Assembly: GCF_002179965.1 (NCBI RefSeq)
Contig: NZ_NGUQ01000018.1
Coordinates: forward strand, 1-64,000
Source of the DNA: Pandoraea sp. PE-S2T-3
Lineage (GTDB): Bacteria; Pseudomonadota; Gammaproteobacteria; Burkholderiales; Burkholderiaceae
Reading direction: 5' to 3'
Length of the DNA: 64,000 nucleotides
Below, piece after piece: positions 42,840-53,200 of this stretch. Below the pieces are notes generated by a model. It worked only from the letters and a program-made list of their open reading frames with translations. It was not told where the DNA came from and did no database searches. The stretch's first letter is position 1. Every line of letters begins with the position of its first letter. The translations under genes and the position numbers were made by a program.

Positions 42840-44120
42840 CTAGGCGAGGCTTTCCACTTGCGCTTCTTGCACGGGTTGATATCGCGGCATCATGGCGCAC
42901 AACGCGCAGACGATTAGCAGGGCCGCGCACGCCAGATACAGCGGCATGGCGTAACTTCCCGACGCATCGAACCCCATCCCGAACACGACCGGACCGACGG
43001 CCGAACCCGCCATGAACGAGGCAAACACCCAACCGAAGATCTTGCCGAAGTGATCCAACCCGAAATACCGGCTGATCAAATACCCCAGCAAGTCGGATTC
43101 AGCGCCCGCACCAAAGCCAAGGAGTGCCGCGCACAGATACACGGATGCCGGGGCGTTCGTGAGCAGGAGGCCTGCGCAGCCGACGCACGACAACGCAAAA
43201 ATTCCAATGGCGGCGCGAGGCGCGAAGATTCGATCGAACAGATAGCCCGCCGCAACGCGTCCGATGAGCGCGGCAACCGCTAATACCGTCGTCGCGAACG
43301 CTGCCGACGAGAGCGCGACGCCCCGGTCGAGCAACATGGGGACCAAATGGATTTGCGCTCCGTTGATGGCCACGGCCATGAGGAACGCAGCAATACCGAC
43401 CAACCAGAATGCGCGGCTGGCGAACGCTTGTGAGAGCGTGCGTCCCGCTGCCCCGAGTGCGCCGGCAGCACGCCCGCTGACGCCACTCTGCGTCGGCGCT
43501 TCCCGTAGTAGAAACAGGCCCAATGGCACGCCAATCACGATCGGCACCGCGCCCAAGAAGTAGTACCCGGCCTCCCACCCAAACCGCTGGATCATCGCAG
43601 CGGCAATGGGAGCGGCAATAGCCCCGCCGAGTGCAACGCCGGCCATGCTAATGCCCAGCGCAAGACCGCGCGATCGGTCGAACCACCCGGAGATCACTCG
43701 CAAGTAGACGATGGTGTTCGACCCTGCGCCAAAGACGCCGATCAGGAAAAACGCCAGAAAGAACCCGGTGAGTCCCCACGTCTTCACCATCAACGGGACT
43801 GCCAAAACCGTCGCGCCATAGGTGAGCAACGACGTGACCAGCACGGTTCGAAGATGAAACCGGTCGATCAGCGCGCCGACGACTGGTGTTGCGACCGCCA
43901 AACTCAGCGCGCAGATGGACAGCGCGCCAGAAATCTGTGCGCGATCCCAACCTTGTGCGGTCCCGAGCGCCCGAATGAATACGCCCACCGTCATCAGAAT
44001 GATCGCCGTGCTGCACACGCTTGCGCCGATCGTCGCGTAAGCGACCATGAGCCACGGCTGATTGGTGCGCGCGCCTTCTGCGGGCATCGTCGCGGCTGAA
44101 GTGATATTTCCTTGTTTCAT
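42840..44120 (-). CDS. MFS transporter, probable aromatic acid/monocarboxylate uptake
   Basis: Inner-membrane permease of 426 residues with about 12 hydrophobic segments. Typical MFS loop patterns appear: VVGALIDRFHLRTVLVTSLL between helices 2 and 3, and GWFDRSRGLALGISMAGVAL, then GGAIAAPIAAAMIQRFGW. The overall style is that of oxalate/formate or monocarboxylate-type MFS carriers. The ATG at 44120 has GGAGGGG directly upstream and is preferred over an ATG six codons earlier. It follows the porin gene on the same strand, so the pair could bring the substrate through both membranes. Confidence 0.9.
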   Translation of the reverse strand: MKQGNITSAATMPAEGARTNQPWLMVAYATIGASVCSTAIILMTVGVFIRALGTAQGWDRAQISGALSICALSLAVATPVVGALIDRFHLRTVLVTSLLTYGATVLAVPLMVKTWGLTGFFLAFFLIGVFGAGSNTIVYLRVISGWFDRSRGLALGISMAGVALGGAIAAPIAAAMIQRFGWEAGYYFLGAVPIVIGVPLGLFLLREAPTQSGVSGRAAGALGAAGRTLSQAFASRAFWLVGIAAFLMAVAINGAQIHLVPMLLDRGVALSSAAFATTVLAVAALIGRVAAGYLFDRIFAPRAAIGIFALSCVGCAGLLLTNAPASVYLCAALLGFGAGAESDLLGYLISRYFGLDHFGKIFGWVFASFMAGSAVGPVVFGMGFDASGSYAMPLYLACAALLIVCALCAMMPRYQPVQEAQVESLA

Positions 44121-44231
44121 CAAACCCCTCCAAATCATCTTGATTTACTGCACTTGCTCAGAATTCGACGGAAGAAAGCGCGCCCGAACGAATGCGCATT
44201 CCTCTCGTTTTTTTAATTGCGCTACCTGTGG

Positions 44232-45308
44232 TCAGAAGAAGGTGCGTATCCCCGTGGCCACGGCAAATTGACGGCTGGTCGTCGACGGTGCCAGAGGGAA
44301 CAAGACGGCCGATTGGGTCGCGCCGGAGGACGTCACGAAACTCGTCCCCACGTAAATGTCGGTCCGCTTCGACAGGAATTTGTCGACGAAAAGGCTGTAG
44401 TTGGAGAGCCGCCCAGAACCTAAGGCGCTGCGCCCGTACCCGAGCGTGATCTTGAGATCGGGCTGAAAATCGTAAATGACGTCGACCGTGCCACTGCGGA
44501 TCGATTCGTATTTGCCGAACCCGGCAAACGCCACGTCGGTAAAGCTCAACCCTGCGGTCCACTTCTCGGCGAACTTGTAGGAGGCACTTGCCCCATAGAT
44601 GTTTTGAGAATCGACGGCAAAGGAGCGATACGGGGTAACGGTCTGGCCGAGAAACGATTTCATGCCGGCCAGCGTGGGCGTGAAGTTCACGCCGTTGATC
44701 TTGGTGCCGACAGCCGCCGCCTTGAATCGCTCGTCTCCATAAGACAGGGCGAAGCTCATCGCGCGGCCCCGGTTGTAGGTGTCGGACGTACCACCAGGGA
44801 GTGCGTAGAGCGCAAATAGGGTGAAGCCGCCGAATGTCGGTGATCGATAGGAGGCGGAGTTGTTCACATAACCACCGGCCATGTGGTCGGCATTCGCAGG
44901 GGTTTGGGAGAACGTTGAATTGAATCCCGGTGAATTGCCTAATAAGAGCACCGAAAAATCGTTGTGGTGCCCGAAAGTCAGTGTGCCGTACTCCGCCTTG
45001 GACAAACCCACCCATGCGCTGCGACTGAAGAACGTATCCGATCGGAACTGCTTGCCATTAGACAGATTGAAATAGCTCGCCAGATCGAATACGACCTTCA
45101 GCCCGCCCCCCAAATCCTCCGTCCCCCGGAAGCCAAACACGGTATTCCAGTGATAGCTGTCGAGCATTTGCACGACACTCCCACCACCGGCATTGTTCGA
45201 GTACACGACCGCTTCATCAATTGCGCCATAAATCGTCACGTTCGACTGCGCCAGCGCCGTGCTGGATATCAGGAAAAATGCGATCAGGCCGACTGCGATT
45301 TTCTTCAT
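44232..45308 (-). CDS. Gram-negative general porin (Porin_4 type)
   Basis: Outer-membrane porin of 358 residues, the usual betaproteobacterial length. Signal peptide MKKIAVGLIAFFLISSTALA, mature start QSNVTIYGAIDEAVVYSNN, then FGFRGTEDLGGGLKVVFDL and AWVGLSKAEYGTLTFGHHND, all hallmarks of the trimeric porin family, and a C-terminal Phe (ATGIRTFF). GGGAGA precedes the ATG. First gene of the porin-MFS pair next to the catabolic genes; related porins serve aromatic acid uptake. Confidence 0.94.
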   Translation of the reverse strand: MKKIAVGLIAFFLISSTALAQSNVTIYGAIDEAVVYSNNAGGGSVVQMLDSYHWNTVFGFRGTEDLGGGLKVVFDLASYFNLSNGKQFRSDTFFSRSAWVGLSKAEYGTLTFGHHNDFSVLLLGNSPGFNSTFSQTPANADHMAGGYVNNSASYRSPTFGGFTLFALYALPGGTSDTYNRGRAMSFALSYGDERFKAAAVGTKINGVNFTPTLAGMKSFLGQTVTPYRSFAVDSQNIYGASASYKFAEKWTAGLSFTDVAFAGFGKYESIRSGTVDVIYDFQPDLKITLGYGRSALGSGRLSNYSLFVDKFLSKRTDIYVGTSFVTSSGATQSAVLFPLAPSTTSRQFAVATGIRTFF

Positions 45309-45890
45309 CTGGATCTCCCATCCATATAGCTCTGCCCCCCGGACCCGTTTTAATAGCGGGCCCGGCCGGTTATTCGAGTGCGCTTGATCGTCTGGCCGCG
45401 TACGGCAAGTGCTGGCGACGTGTGAGCGCCAGCCGCGGCGACGAATTCGAGCGGTGTTTTTTGATTACGAACCGGCAGGGAGAAGGTAGGCAGCCATTTT
45501 TTTACGCACAATCGAAAAAAACGACGTGTATGCACGATGGGAAATCATTCATGCGGGGGGATGGGGAGGCGACGGGACTATCGGGCGCGGGCGATGCGTC
45601 CATCAGTCATCGTTCCGTCATTTGTTCCAGCTCGGATCGAAACAATGGCATCACTCTGCATGGGCACCCTCTTATATTTGCGGAAGTTGGTGCCTCTTCT
45701 CTTTTGTCCAGAGTCGATACAACGCATACCAGCACACCTCAGCACCAAGGCGATTTCCTTCGAATACGTCGCTCGAAGTACTCGTTTCCACGTGCGGGCC
45801 CCGTGCATCGCCGCCGTGTTAACTCTCCGTCGGCTGATAGCATGCGCAGACCGTCATTAAGACGTGAAGTTATCAATGGAGTGAATTGCA
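45309..45890. other. Gap of about 580 bases without a supported gene
   Basis: Three overlapping plus-strand open frames of 98-234 codons cross this stretch, but none has a ribosome binding site with a convincing start or a recognisable product, and base composition shifts along it. The left part must contain the porin promoter. It may be remnant sequence at the junction between the catabolic cluster and the following acquired region. Confidence 0.5.
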
Positions 45891-46154
45891 TTGACGACGC
45901 CGGCACGGAAGAAACTTGCAGCTAGTTCGACGAAGGCGCGGGCGGTCCATAAGACTCGTCTTCGGTATCGCAAAACCCCATATCGACGCCGTCCGCAAGC
46001 GTCTAGCGGATTAATAAAAGTTGCCTCCACTCTCGCAGGAACAGTCTCCGTGAGCCTCACTGTGGCGCTTATGACTCCCAGCGTAACCATCACGCTGATT
46101 GCCACAGTCGCGGGTCTCGTCGGTAGTGGGCTGCTGGTCAAACGGTACGGATAA
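45891..46154 (+). CDS. Small basic protein with membrane segment, hypothetical
   Basis: Possible protein of 87 residues starting at a TTG with GGAG ten bases upstream. The N-terminal half is strongly basic (RLRYRKTPYRRRPQ), the C-terminal half is one or two hydrophobic segments (VSVSLTVALMTPSVTITLIA, then TVAGLVGSGLLV). A clear terminator follows 22 bases after the stop, which supports a real transcript. The function is not recognisable. Confidence 0.5.
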   Translation: MTTPARKKLAASSTKARAVHKTRLRYRKTPYRRRPQASSGLIKVASTLAGTVSVSLTVALMTPSVTITLIATVAGLVGSGLLVKRYG

Positions 46155-46176
46155 CGTTGTCTGTGCCCACTTGTGA

Positions 46177-46200
46177 ACGGAGCCATTCGGCTCCGTTTTC
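46177..46200 (+). terminator. Intrinsic terminator
   Basis: ACGGAGCC at 46177-46184 pairs with GGCTCCGT at 46189-46196 around ATTC, followed by TTTC. It would end the transcript of the small basic protein gene. Confidence 0.8.
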
Positions 46201-46399
46201 GTTTCTGGCGGTTCATCGCGAGGATCTTCGCCATCGAACAAGAAGAGTCCCTATTGAGACATCGGAATGTTCTGAATTTCAACGAGTGCCCTAGAATGCG
46301 ACTCTGAACGCGTGGTGCCCACATCGTCGGATAGCTAATCTGGTTCCCGTCGCGCCCCAAACGCGACCGGGTTTAGCGACCCGAATGATGGTATCCAGG

Positions 46400-46569
46400 G
46401 CACACAGCCGCAGCAGTTGCGGCTTTTGTGTGCGAGTGACCACGCACATCCTTTCCATGGGTGGGCCTGGATTGGGACACCTTCGGGTGTGCCGCTCAGC
46501 CTGGTCATCAGCGGTTCGCTAACCTAGTCCAGTGCCCGCCCACCCCTGCGCAATGCAGCGGGTGGCGGG
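46400..46569 (+). ncRNA. Highly structured leader RNA or small RNA
   Basis: Three strong hairpins in 170 bases. First, GCACACA (46400-46406) with TGTGTGC (46427-46433), enclosing GCCGCA/TGCGGC (46407-46412/46418-46423). Second, a UUCG-capped stem at 46474-46493. Third, a long G/C stem at 46535-46569 with CTGC/GCAG at its tip. They directly precede the 72-residue gene at 46602. Such density of perfect stems points to a structured 5' leader or an independent small RNA. I could not match it to a named RNA family. Confidence 0.55.
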
Positions 46570-46601
46570 GTCCAAGAATTGACTAGATCGAGGTTCCCCG
46601 C

Positions 46602-46820
46602 ATGACTTCTCACGCTTCCGCAATTTCCTTATCCCGTAAATCGGCTGAAAAACTAAGCACGCTCTCCGAACGCATCTTCGCTCTCGCGGTATGCACCACC
46701 GACAGCGGCAATGAGATTCCAACCAGATTCCTGATCGCGATGTTCGGAGAGCTTGGCGAACTCGCTACGGAGCTCGTTAATGAGTGCCGTAAGTTGAGAC
46801 CCAACGCCCAGACTTCCTAG
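46602..46820 (+). CDS. Small hypothetical helical protein
   Basis: Protein of 72 residues, likely all helical (KSAEKLSTLSERIFALAV, then FLIAMFGELGELATELVNEC). GAGG lies eight bases before the ATG. The gene sits just behind the structured leader and is followed by a terminator at 46923-46949, so it looks like a self-contained unit. The size and setting remind me of small DUF3077-like genes of pseudomonads and burkholderias, but this is an impression only. Confidence 0.6.
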   Translation: MTSHASAISLSRKSAEKLSTLSERIFALAVCTTDSGNEIPTRFLIAMFGELGELATELVNECRKLRPNAQTS

Positions 46821-46922
46821 TCCCGAGGCTGGATATCGGCATGTCGCGGGGATCTCTCTCCGCAGGCCATCTCGGATCAACACGCAGTGCCAAGATAGGT
46901 CGGATTTTTACCGCAGGAATGC

Positions 46923-46949
46923 AAAGGGCTCCCGCACGGGGAGCCCTTT
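46923..46949 (+). terminator. Intrinsic terminator
   Basis: An 11-bp perfect stem (46923-46933 with 46939-46949; core GGGCTCCC/GGGAGCCC) with a five-base loop, then GTTTATCTG. It ends the small gene transcript about 100 bases after its stop. Confidence 0.75.
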
Positions 46950-47218
46950 GTTTATCTGTGGCGGGCCATTGAGGACAAATTTGGGCACTGGGAAGTTTCT
47001 CGCCAAATTTCTGATATTTTCCATAAAAATCAATCAGGTGGAAAAAATCGAAAGTAGACGTATACGAAGAAATCAACGAATACACCACCGCACACACATT
47101 CTGGAAGCCGCCGGCGGCACTATGTTTCCCCGCGACTGCCTCCGCAAGACTCCCGGTCCCCGTCGTTAACCCTTAAGCCCGGCAGGAGCAGAAAGTACGA
47201 GAAACTGCGCTTCTCCTG
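46950..47218. other. Gap between small gene and defence operon
   Basis: No supported gene. The base composition falls (A/T-rich around 46970-47100), marking the transition into the acquired defence region. Confidence 0.45.
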
Positions 47219-47252
47219 CGCTTGCGGAAGCCATTCTTGGCTTCCGCAAGCG
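47219..47252 (-). terminator. 14-bp hairpin after druE
   Basis: A perfect 14-bp stem (47219-47232 with 47239-47252; core TTGCGGAAGCC) with a six-base loop lies 23 bases past the DruE stop. It lacks a U-run on the minus strand, so its efficiency as an intrinsic terminator is uncertain, but its position fits the end of the defence transcript. Confidence 0.5.
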
Positions 47253-47275
47253 GGGGAAGCTTGCTCGGTGTCTCG

Positions 47276-50200
47276 CTATTCTGAGACGATGGACAGGATG
47301 GTTGGCCATGTGCCGCCATTGGTCATATTGGCGAATCCATATTGCTCCACCATGCGACTGCCTTGCGCCGTTAGGCTCGCGCTGAAATCGAAGTGCAATT
47401 GGTCGCGATAAGGCGTCCTGGGCTGCCAATAGCCAACTCCTTGGTCCAAGATAAGTCTGGTCCTTTTTCCAGACGCCCATGACACCGCGACGACCCGACT
47501 ATGCTGCAAGTCATATGTTCTCTTCTCCATTGTGACGAGAGGCTCCACAGAAACAAAGGTCTGTAGCCAGGCCTTGACCAGCTCCTTCAAATCCTCAGGG
47601 CGATTCCAGTCATGCTTGATACTGTTTCCTGATTCCATCGACTGGGGTTGAAGCGTCGCAATCTGCAGGCGTTGTAGTTCGGCATTCTTGAACAGCGACA
47701 GAAACCCACCCAATACCATCAAGGACCATGGTGATTTGAGGTATCGGTCGCTATAGCTCACTTCTACCGCATGGTCCGTTTCTAATAGGGTATTCAGTGA
47801 AGGTGCCTTGTCGCGAAGTAGCATCCTCAGTCGAGCCGCCAATGTCGACACTGGCCCGTTAAGCTCCGATGTGACCTCAAGTACGGTGGCTCCAGGTTCG
47901 CTGATGTACCAGCTCGCGACATCAAGCGGGGTCGCGCGAAAGGCTTTGACCTGCTCCGTAGATACCCATGTACTTGAATCGGTTGTTTGTAGCCAGCCCT
48001 CGCCCGGCAAACCAGACTCGTCCGTGATTGCAAAGAGCGTCTGTGCCGTGTCGCCCCGGTACATTTGCAGGATGCCAGGGACGCCAGACGTATCCCAATC
48101 GTCATTGCTCTGGCAAATGTGGACGCCAAGTTTGCTCAGGAAACTTAGACTCCGCTTGTTCTCCTCAGAGAGCAGCTCGAGCGACGGAATTGTGATGCGC
48201 ACATCAAGCGAATCTTTTACTTTCCAAGTCAACACGTTGTCGCGGAATGCGGGAAGGGTTAGGTCCCACTCCTCGGGGGCACCCCGCAATAGGAGCTGAA
48301 TCGCTGTCGCACCCTTGTTTATACTCTCCCGAATAAAGCGTTGCGGGCCAAAGGAACAGTAAGTTGCACCTGGGACGCGTTGCAAGGTTGGCGGCAGTTC
48401 GAGATGACTGAGAAATTCGCTGGTATTCAGCCAACGCTTTGCGGCATGCCTGTCCAGCTCGTCCCGTTCGACGCGGCTGTCCTGACTCGCGAGGCACGAG
48501 GGGCACACATTCTCGCAGTCAGCCGGACAGCACAACTTGTTAACCGCTCGCGTTAGCAGCTTTGTCACCTGCGGCAACGCTGTCAACACGAAGCCGGCGC
48601 CACCGCTCACTTGGTCAAAGAGCTGAATTACTGACCGAATCCTTCCCGTGCTTATGTCTTTGTCGAGGCGCGTGCCGACGCCCATTTCGGTGCTCGCAAC
48701 GCCAATTTCATCCGCAATTGCATCACGCAAGGCAACTGCTAGCGTGGTTGCAATAATCGCGTCCTCCGAAGAATCACCGAGCCACTCTCCAGTCTTCGGG
48801 TTTCTCAGTACGAATTCGAGCACGTCGGTGGCCGTGTGATAGCCGAGATGGACTCCTGCCTTGACCGATGCGCCTGAGCACGTCTTATCCTTGCTACTTC
48901 CTTTCGTTCCGCCGACGGGCCGATGTAGTTTATCTGGCCGCAGCGACATGGGAACTTCGCCGCTGTCTGTCATCGACTCTGCCCTGCCACATGCGAGACA
49001 AATGGCGTACCCATTCTCATGTTCGCCCGAGGAGTGGTAGAACACGCTGCCGTTGTGGCCAAAATGCAAATACCCGCATCGGCTATCAGGGAGGGCCAGC
49101 GTTTCGCCATCAAGCTGGATTCTTGGGGGCGCGACCTTAATGAATTTTTGTGCACTCAGGTCATTGGTCGTGGGCTCGTAAAAGTCGGTGGCAAAGCCGG
49201 ACGGACGAAGGACCAGCTTCCGCTCTGAAGCAAGAATCGAACTGGCGCATCGTGTGCATCGCATGTTGCTACTGTTCGAATAGGCGTTCTCGGTAACGCC
49301 AGTCGTACCGCAATGGGTGCACCGCCAGGCAATATCGAACTTCTGGGCTTCATTGATGACACCTCCAGAGTGCCAATGTAGCCCAATGCCTGCGGAGCGA
49401 TAGACACGCCCATCTATGACGATTTGTCCGCCCGGCGCGTACTCCCGTATCGCGACATCCAGTCCGCGGGTCGGTTGTTCCTTCGATGTGAAGATATTGT
49501 CCTCGCGGCTCTTCTCTTCTCGTTGTCGGGCGCGTTCCTTAAAATCTTCCACGTTATACGTGTTCAGATTCACAACGTCTGTCGGAAATCCATAACCAGG
49601 CAGGAAAGTCCGGGCTGCTAGGTCACGCAGCAAGTACTCGTCCTCATGGCGCTTCAGCTCAAAGCCCAGAGCCTTTTTGTAAGGCTCGTCGGCCGCGGAT
49701 GCCAGCAACTGTGTAAGGTTCTGGTGCTCAGCGCACCAACGCGATTGAATGGACTCGAGGGTCTCTACCGCTTCTTCGATGATTGATTCCAACAGACGCG
49801 CAGCCAAGCCGGTGCCGCGGGTGATGTCGGCAACGCGTTCCTTGAGGCCATCTGGTGTATTTCCTAGCCAGTCGACAAAGCGAGAGCACGCCGATGTGTC
49901 GCCGCCGCCGAAGAACCATTTCAGGCTAAGCTTCGTTCGGTCAGGCCCTGTGTCCCCCAGGGTACGCAGATATGTACCGAGAAGCATCGAATTGACGTGT
50001 CTCTGGACAATTCGCTCCGAACTGAGCGTGATGCCAGGGGCCGGAATTGCCGTTACGAACGGCCATTTCGGTTCCTGAAATGCCCGCTGGTTGTGTGGGT
50101 CCGCCTTGCACAACGTGTAGGCAATTGAACGGGCCTCGCTACGGCGGCCGGCACGACCCGCTCGCTGAAGATAATTGGCGGGATGTGGAGGCACGTTGTT

Positions 50201-53200
50201 CATAACGACCGCCGAAACACCGCCGATGTCCACGCCCATTTCCATGGTGGTGGAGCAGTTGAGCACGTTGATTTTTCCGCGCTTGAACATATCCTCATAT
50301 GTTTCAAGTTTGGTAGACGACTGTTGTGCTGAGTGTTCTGCAGTGCGGTAGTAGAATCCGCCTTCCACGGTTCGGTCACTGATGTCGGTCCACAGGTTTT
50401 GCGCCCGAAGGTTCTGAACTTGTGAATTTTCGGCAGCGAGTCGGCGGACCTGTGTCAGTGCGGACTCAGCATCTCCACCCGGCGATAGCTGCGAGAACAT
50501 CGGCATCTGAACCTTCGTACACAGGAAATTCCCCCCATGTGCGCTGTTCGGCAAGTACGGTGTCAGCCCGCGGAACGTAGTATCAAAGATTCTATAGGTG
50601 AGCGGGCACACCCAGCCGACCGAGGGAAGTGAGAACGTGAGGGTATTCAGATTGAGCGCGTACCCTCCTTCGAATTGCTCGAGGATTGTTGCACCGACCA
50701 AGGCCGACCACGCATGCTCAAGGAAGTGGTTAATAATGTCCTTGTCCTCCGCACGGGTCCGGTCTAGGTTACATCCAAGCTCAAGCAGTTTCACAAGACG
50801 GTGAGCTCTTCCTGGCTTGACCTGCGGCCACTTTTTTAGTGTTGAGCTTTCGACGGCTTCGCGTTTTGGCGGCGTAAGCGCTTTCGACGTGAATCGTCCG
50901 CCCATCCACCTCTGCATCGCTGGGTCGAGGCGAATGAATGTGTTCTCGCGAACGTAAAAGTCCAGGGACACCTTGAGAAAGTCCTTCCAGTCCTGAAGGG
51001 TAAGATTGCCGGCGGCGTCTCTGTTACCGCTTACGACTGGGCCTGCTTTGCGTTCGCACCATAATGGGGGAGCACTTGAAATCTCGTTGAGACCACTGTA
51101 GCCAATGGCTACCAAACCTAGCGTCTCCGTGCTGTTCTGATTCTTTGGTCTGCGGGAGTACTCTCTAGCAAGAAGAAGGCGCGCCATCGGTTGGGCTGCT
51201 TCGTGGCCGCCGAACAGCTCCGGATTTGCATACTTGTTGTAGTCCAGGATTGATTGAGCGATGTCTTTCGATGTCGCGAGCTCACTTACCATGTCCGCCC
51301 ATGAGATTTGGCTGGCGATGGGCGTAGATACCCCGGACTTAGCTTCTTCCGCCAATTGCAGGAACCGCGTAGCCATGTCATGCATGCCGAATGATTTCGC
51401 ACGCTCCGCTTCTTGAACTAACGCGTCGTACCCGAGTGTCGGGGTGTCTTTGGGTCTTGCGTCAAGCTTCGATTGACTATTGCGAAGTACTTCGAATACT
51501 AGACCGCGGAGGCGAGACCGTTCCGCTTCCTGCTGCATGCGCACGGCCATACGGGCAGTGCCCTGGCGACTGTCGGTGAATGTAATGAGTTTCCGCCCTC
51601 GTCCTGGTAGCTCCTCAGGCGACTTACTATCGCAGTCGTCGGGCATGGGGTCAGGACAGAACTCGAGGACGGTCGGCACCACGTTCGCGACATAGAAGGG
51701 GGCACCGAGGTATGCTTTGCGTAGGGCGCTTGGTGACTCCACAAAGCTCATCTCGCATTTGCTGCAACAGGACTGGGCTTCCGGGGCCACGAAGACCTCT
51801 TGCATCGCGGATGATGGGAGGACGCTAACAACCAGAGAATTCCGGTCGATTTGGAGTGAGAAATAGGGGGCACCCGGCGTACTCGAGTGGGGAGCCACGA
51901 CAAATTTCTCCGCCGGCTGGCGCCGTCCCGAATGAGAGGGACGTTCTGGGCTCGCCTCATCTTCTGCAGGACTCTCATAGCTGAGGGAGAACTCATCGCC
52001 TGCGTAGGGGTTGCGTTGCTGCAATTGCCCGCCACGGTCTTCCGCGAGCAAGTGAGGCGTTCTGCACTCATCGCAAAACGCAAGCTCATATACGGGCGCA
52101 TGACAATCGCAGCGCGAACGTTGCGTGACGTAGACATTGCCGAATGGCCAAGCGTCAAGGCTGGCTGGTTTCGCTGTGCATTTCGGGTCAACACAAGCCC
52201 AAAGGCCGTGCAGCATGCGCTGGAATAGGTGGGCCCGAACCTTGATAAAGGGCGGTCCGGATTCCGACCCCCGTGTTCCGCTCATCAAGTCAAGCCATGC
52301 CATCACTTCTCGCTGCTTCGCAGTGAGTGTATCGCTTTGCAGTGAGTCGCCGGCAATATGAACGAGCTCATTGAGGTCAAGGGGACGCCCCTGGCTTACG
52401 ATGTGGTGGCGAAGGTTGCTGGAAAGCGGATGGTGTGCCAGGGCGGAAAAGCGACGGGCGGTTGCCTCCGAGTTCCGGTCGATGTCAGCAAGGTCCTCCA
52501 GGCTTCTGGCCTTGAGCTCCCCAACTCGAACGAGGTCAGGCACTTTTCTGGAGCCACCAATCACGACTACCTGTTCTGTGCGTACGCCGGCGAGACTCGC
52601 GAGGTACTGCTGTAGTCGCTCATTGGCATTCTTATCCGCGATGGTTGCCGAAGTTGCAACAAAACGAATTTCTTCGGGGTGCTTTCCAAATGCCTGGACC
52701 ACGCGACGCAAAAGCAACGCAAGTTCGGCGGCCTGCGAGCCGATGTATGTGTGAGCCTCATCCAAGACTATCCAGCGCAGGGACCTACGCTGACGTGAAA
52801 TGTCCAGAATTGGGGCGTCGACCTGACGAACGAGCATATATTCGAGCATGGTCGCATTGGTCATGAGCAGTGGCGGCGGTTCTCTCCTCAGGTGTTCGCG
52901 CGACAGAACCTCGTTGGGCTTTTCCTGCTGGAGCTTGCGAACTTCACTGGCGCTCTCGGCAGTTTTTCCGTTATAGAGGCAAAAGCGTATATCTGAGCCA
53001 AATGTCTTGGTCCATGCATGAAGCCGCTCGCGCTGTGAGTTGATAAGCGCGTTAAGTGGGTATAGGAACAGCGCGTGGACCCCAACGAGAGGCTTCCCAG
53101 ATGCATCGCGCTCCCGTACTAGGTCATCAAGGATGGGAATCATGAAGCACTCGGTTTTGCCTGAACCAGTGCCACTTGTGATGACTGCGGATTTCGGTGT

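Noticed and set aside
45221-45925. A 234-codon plus-strand frame and two overlapping ones after the porin gene
   Set aside because: It begins inside the porin gene, has no ribosome site and no protein-like pattern; treated as non-coding.
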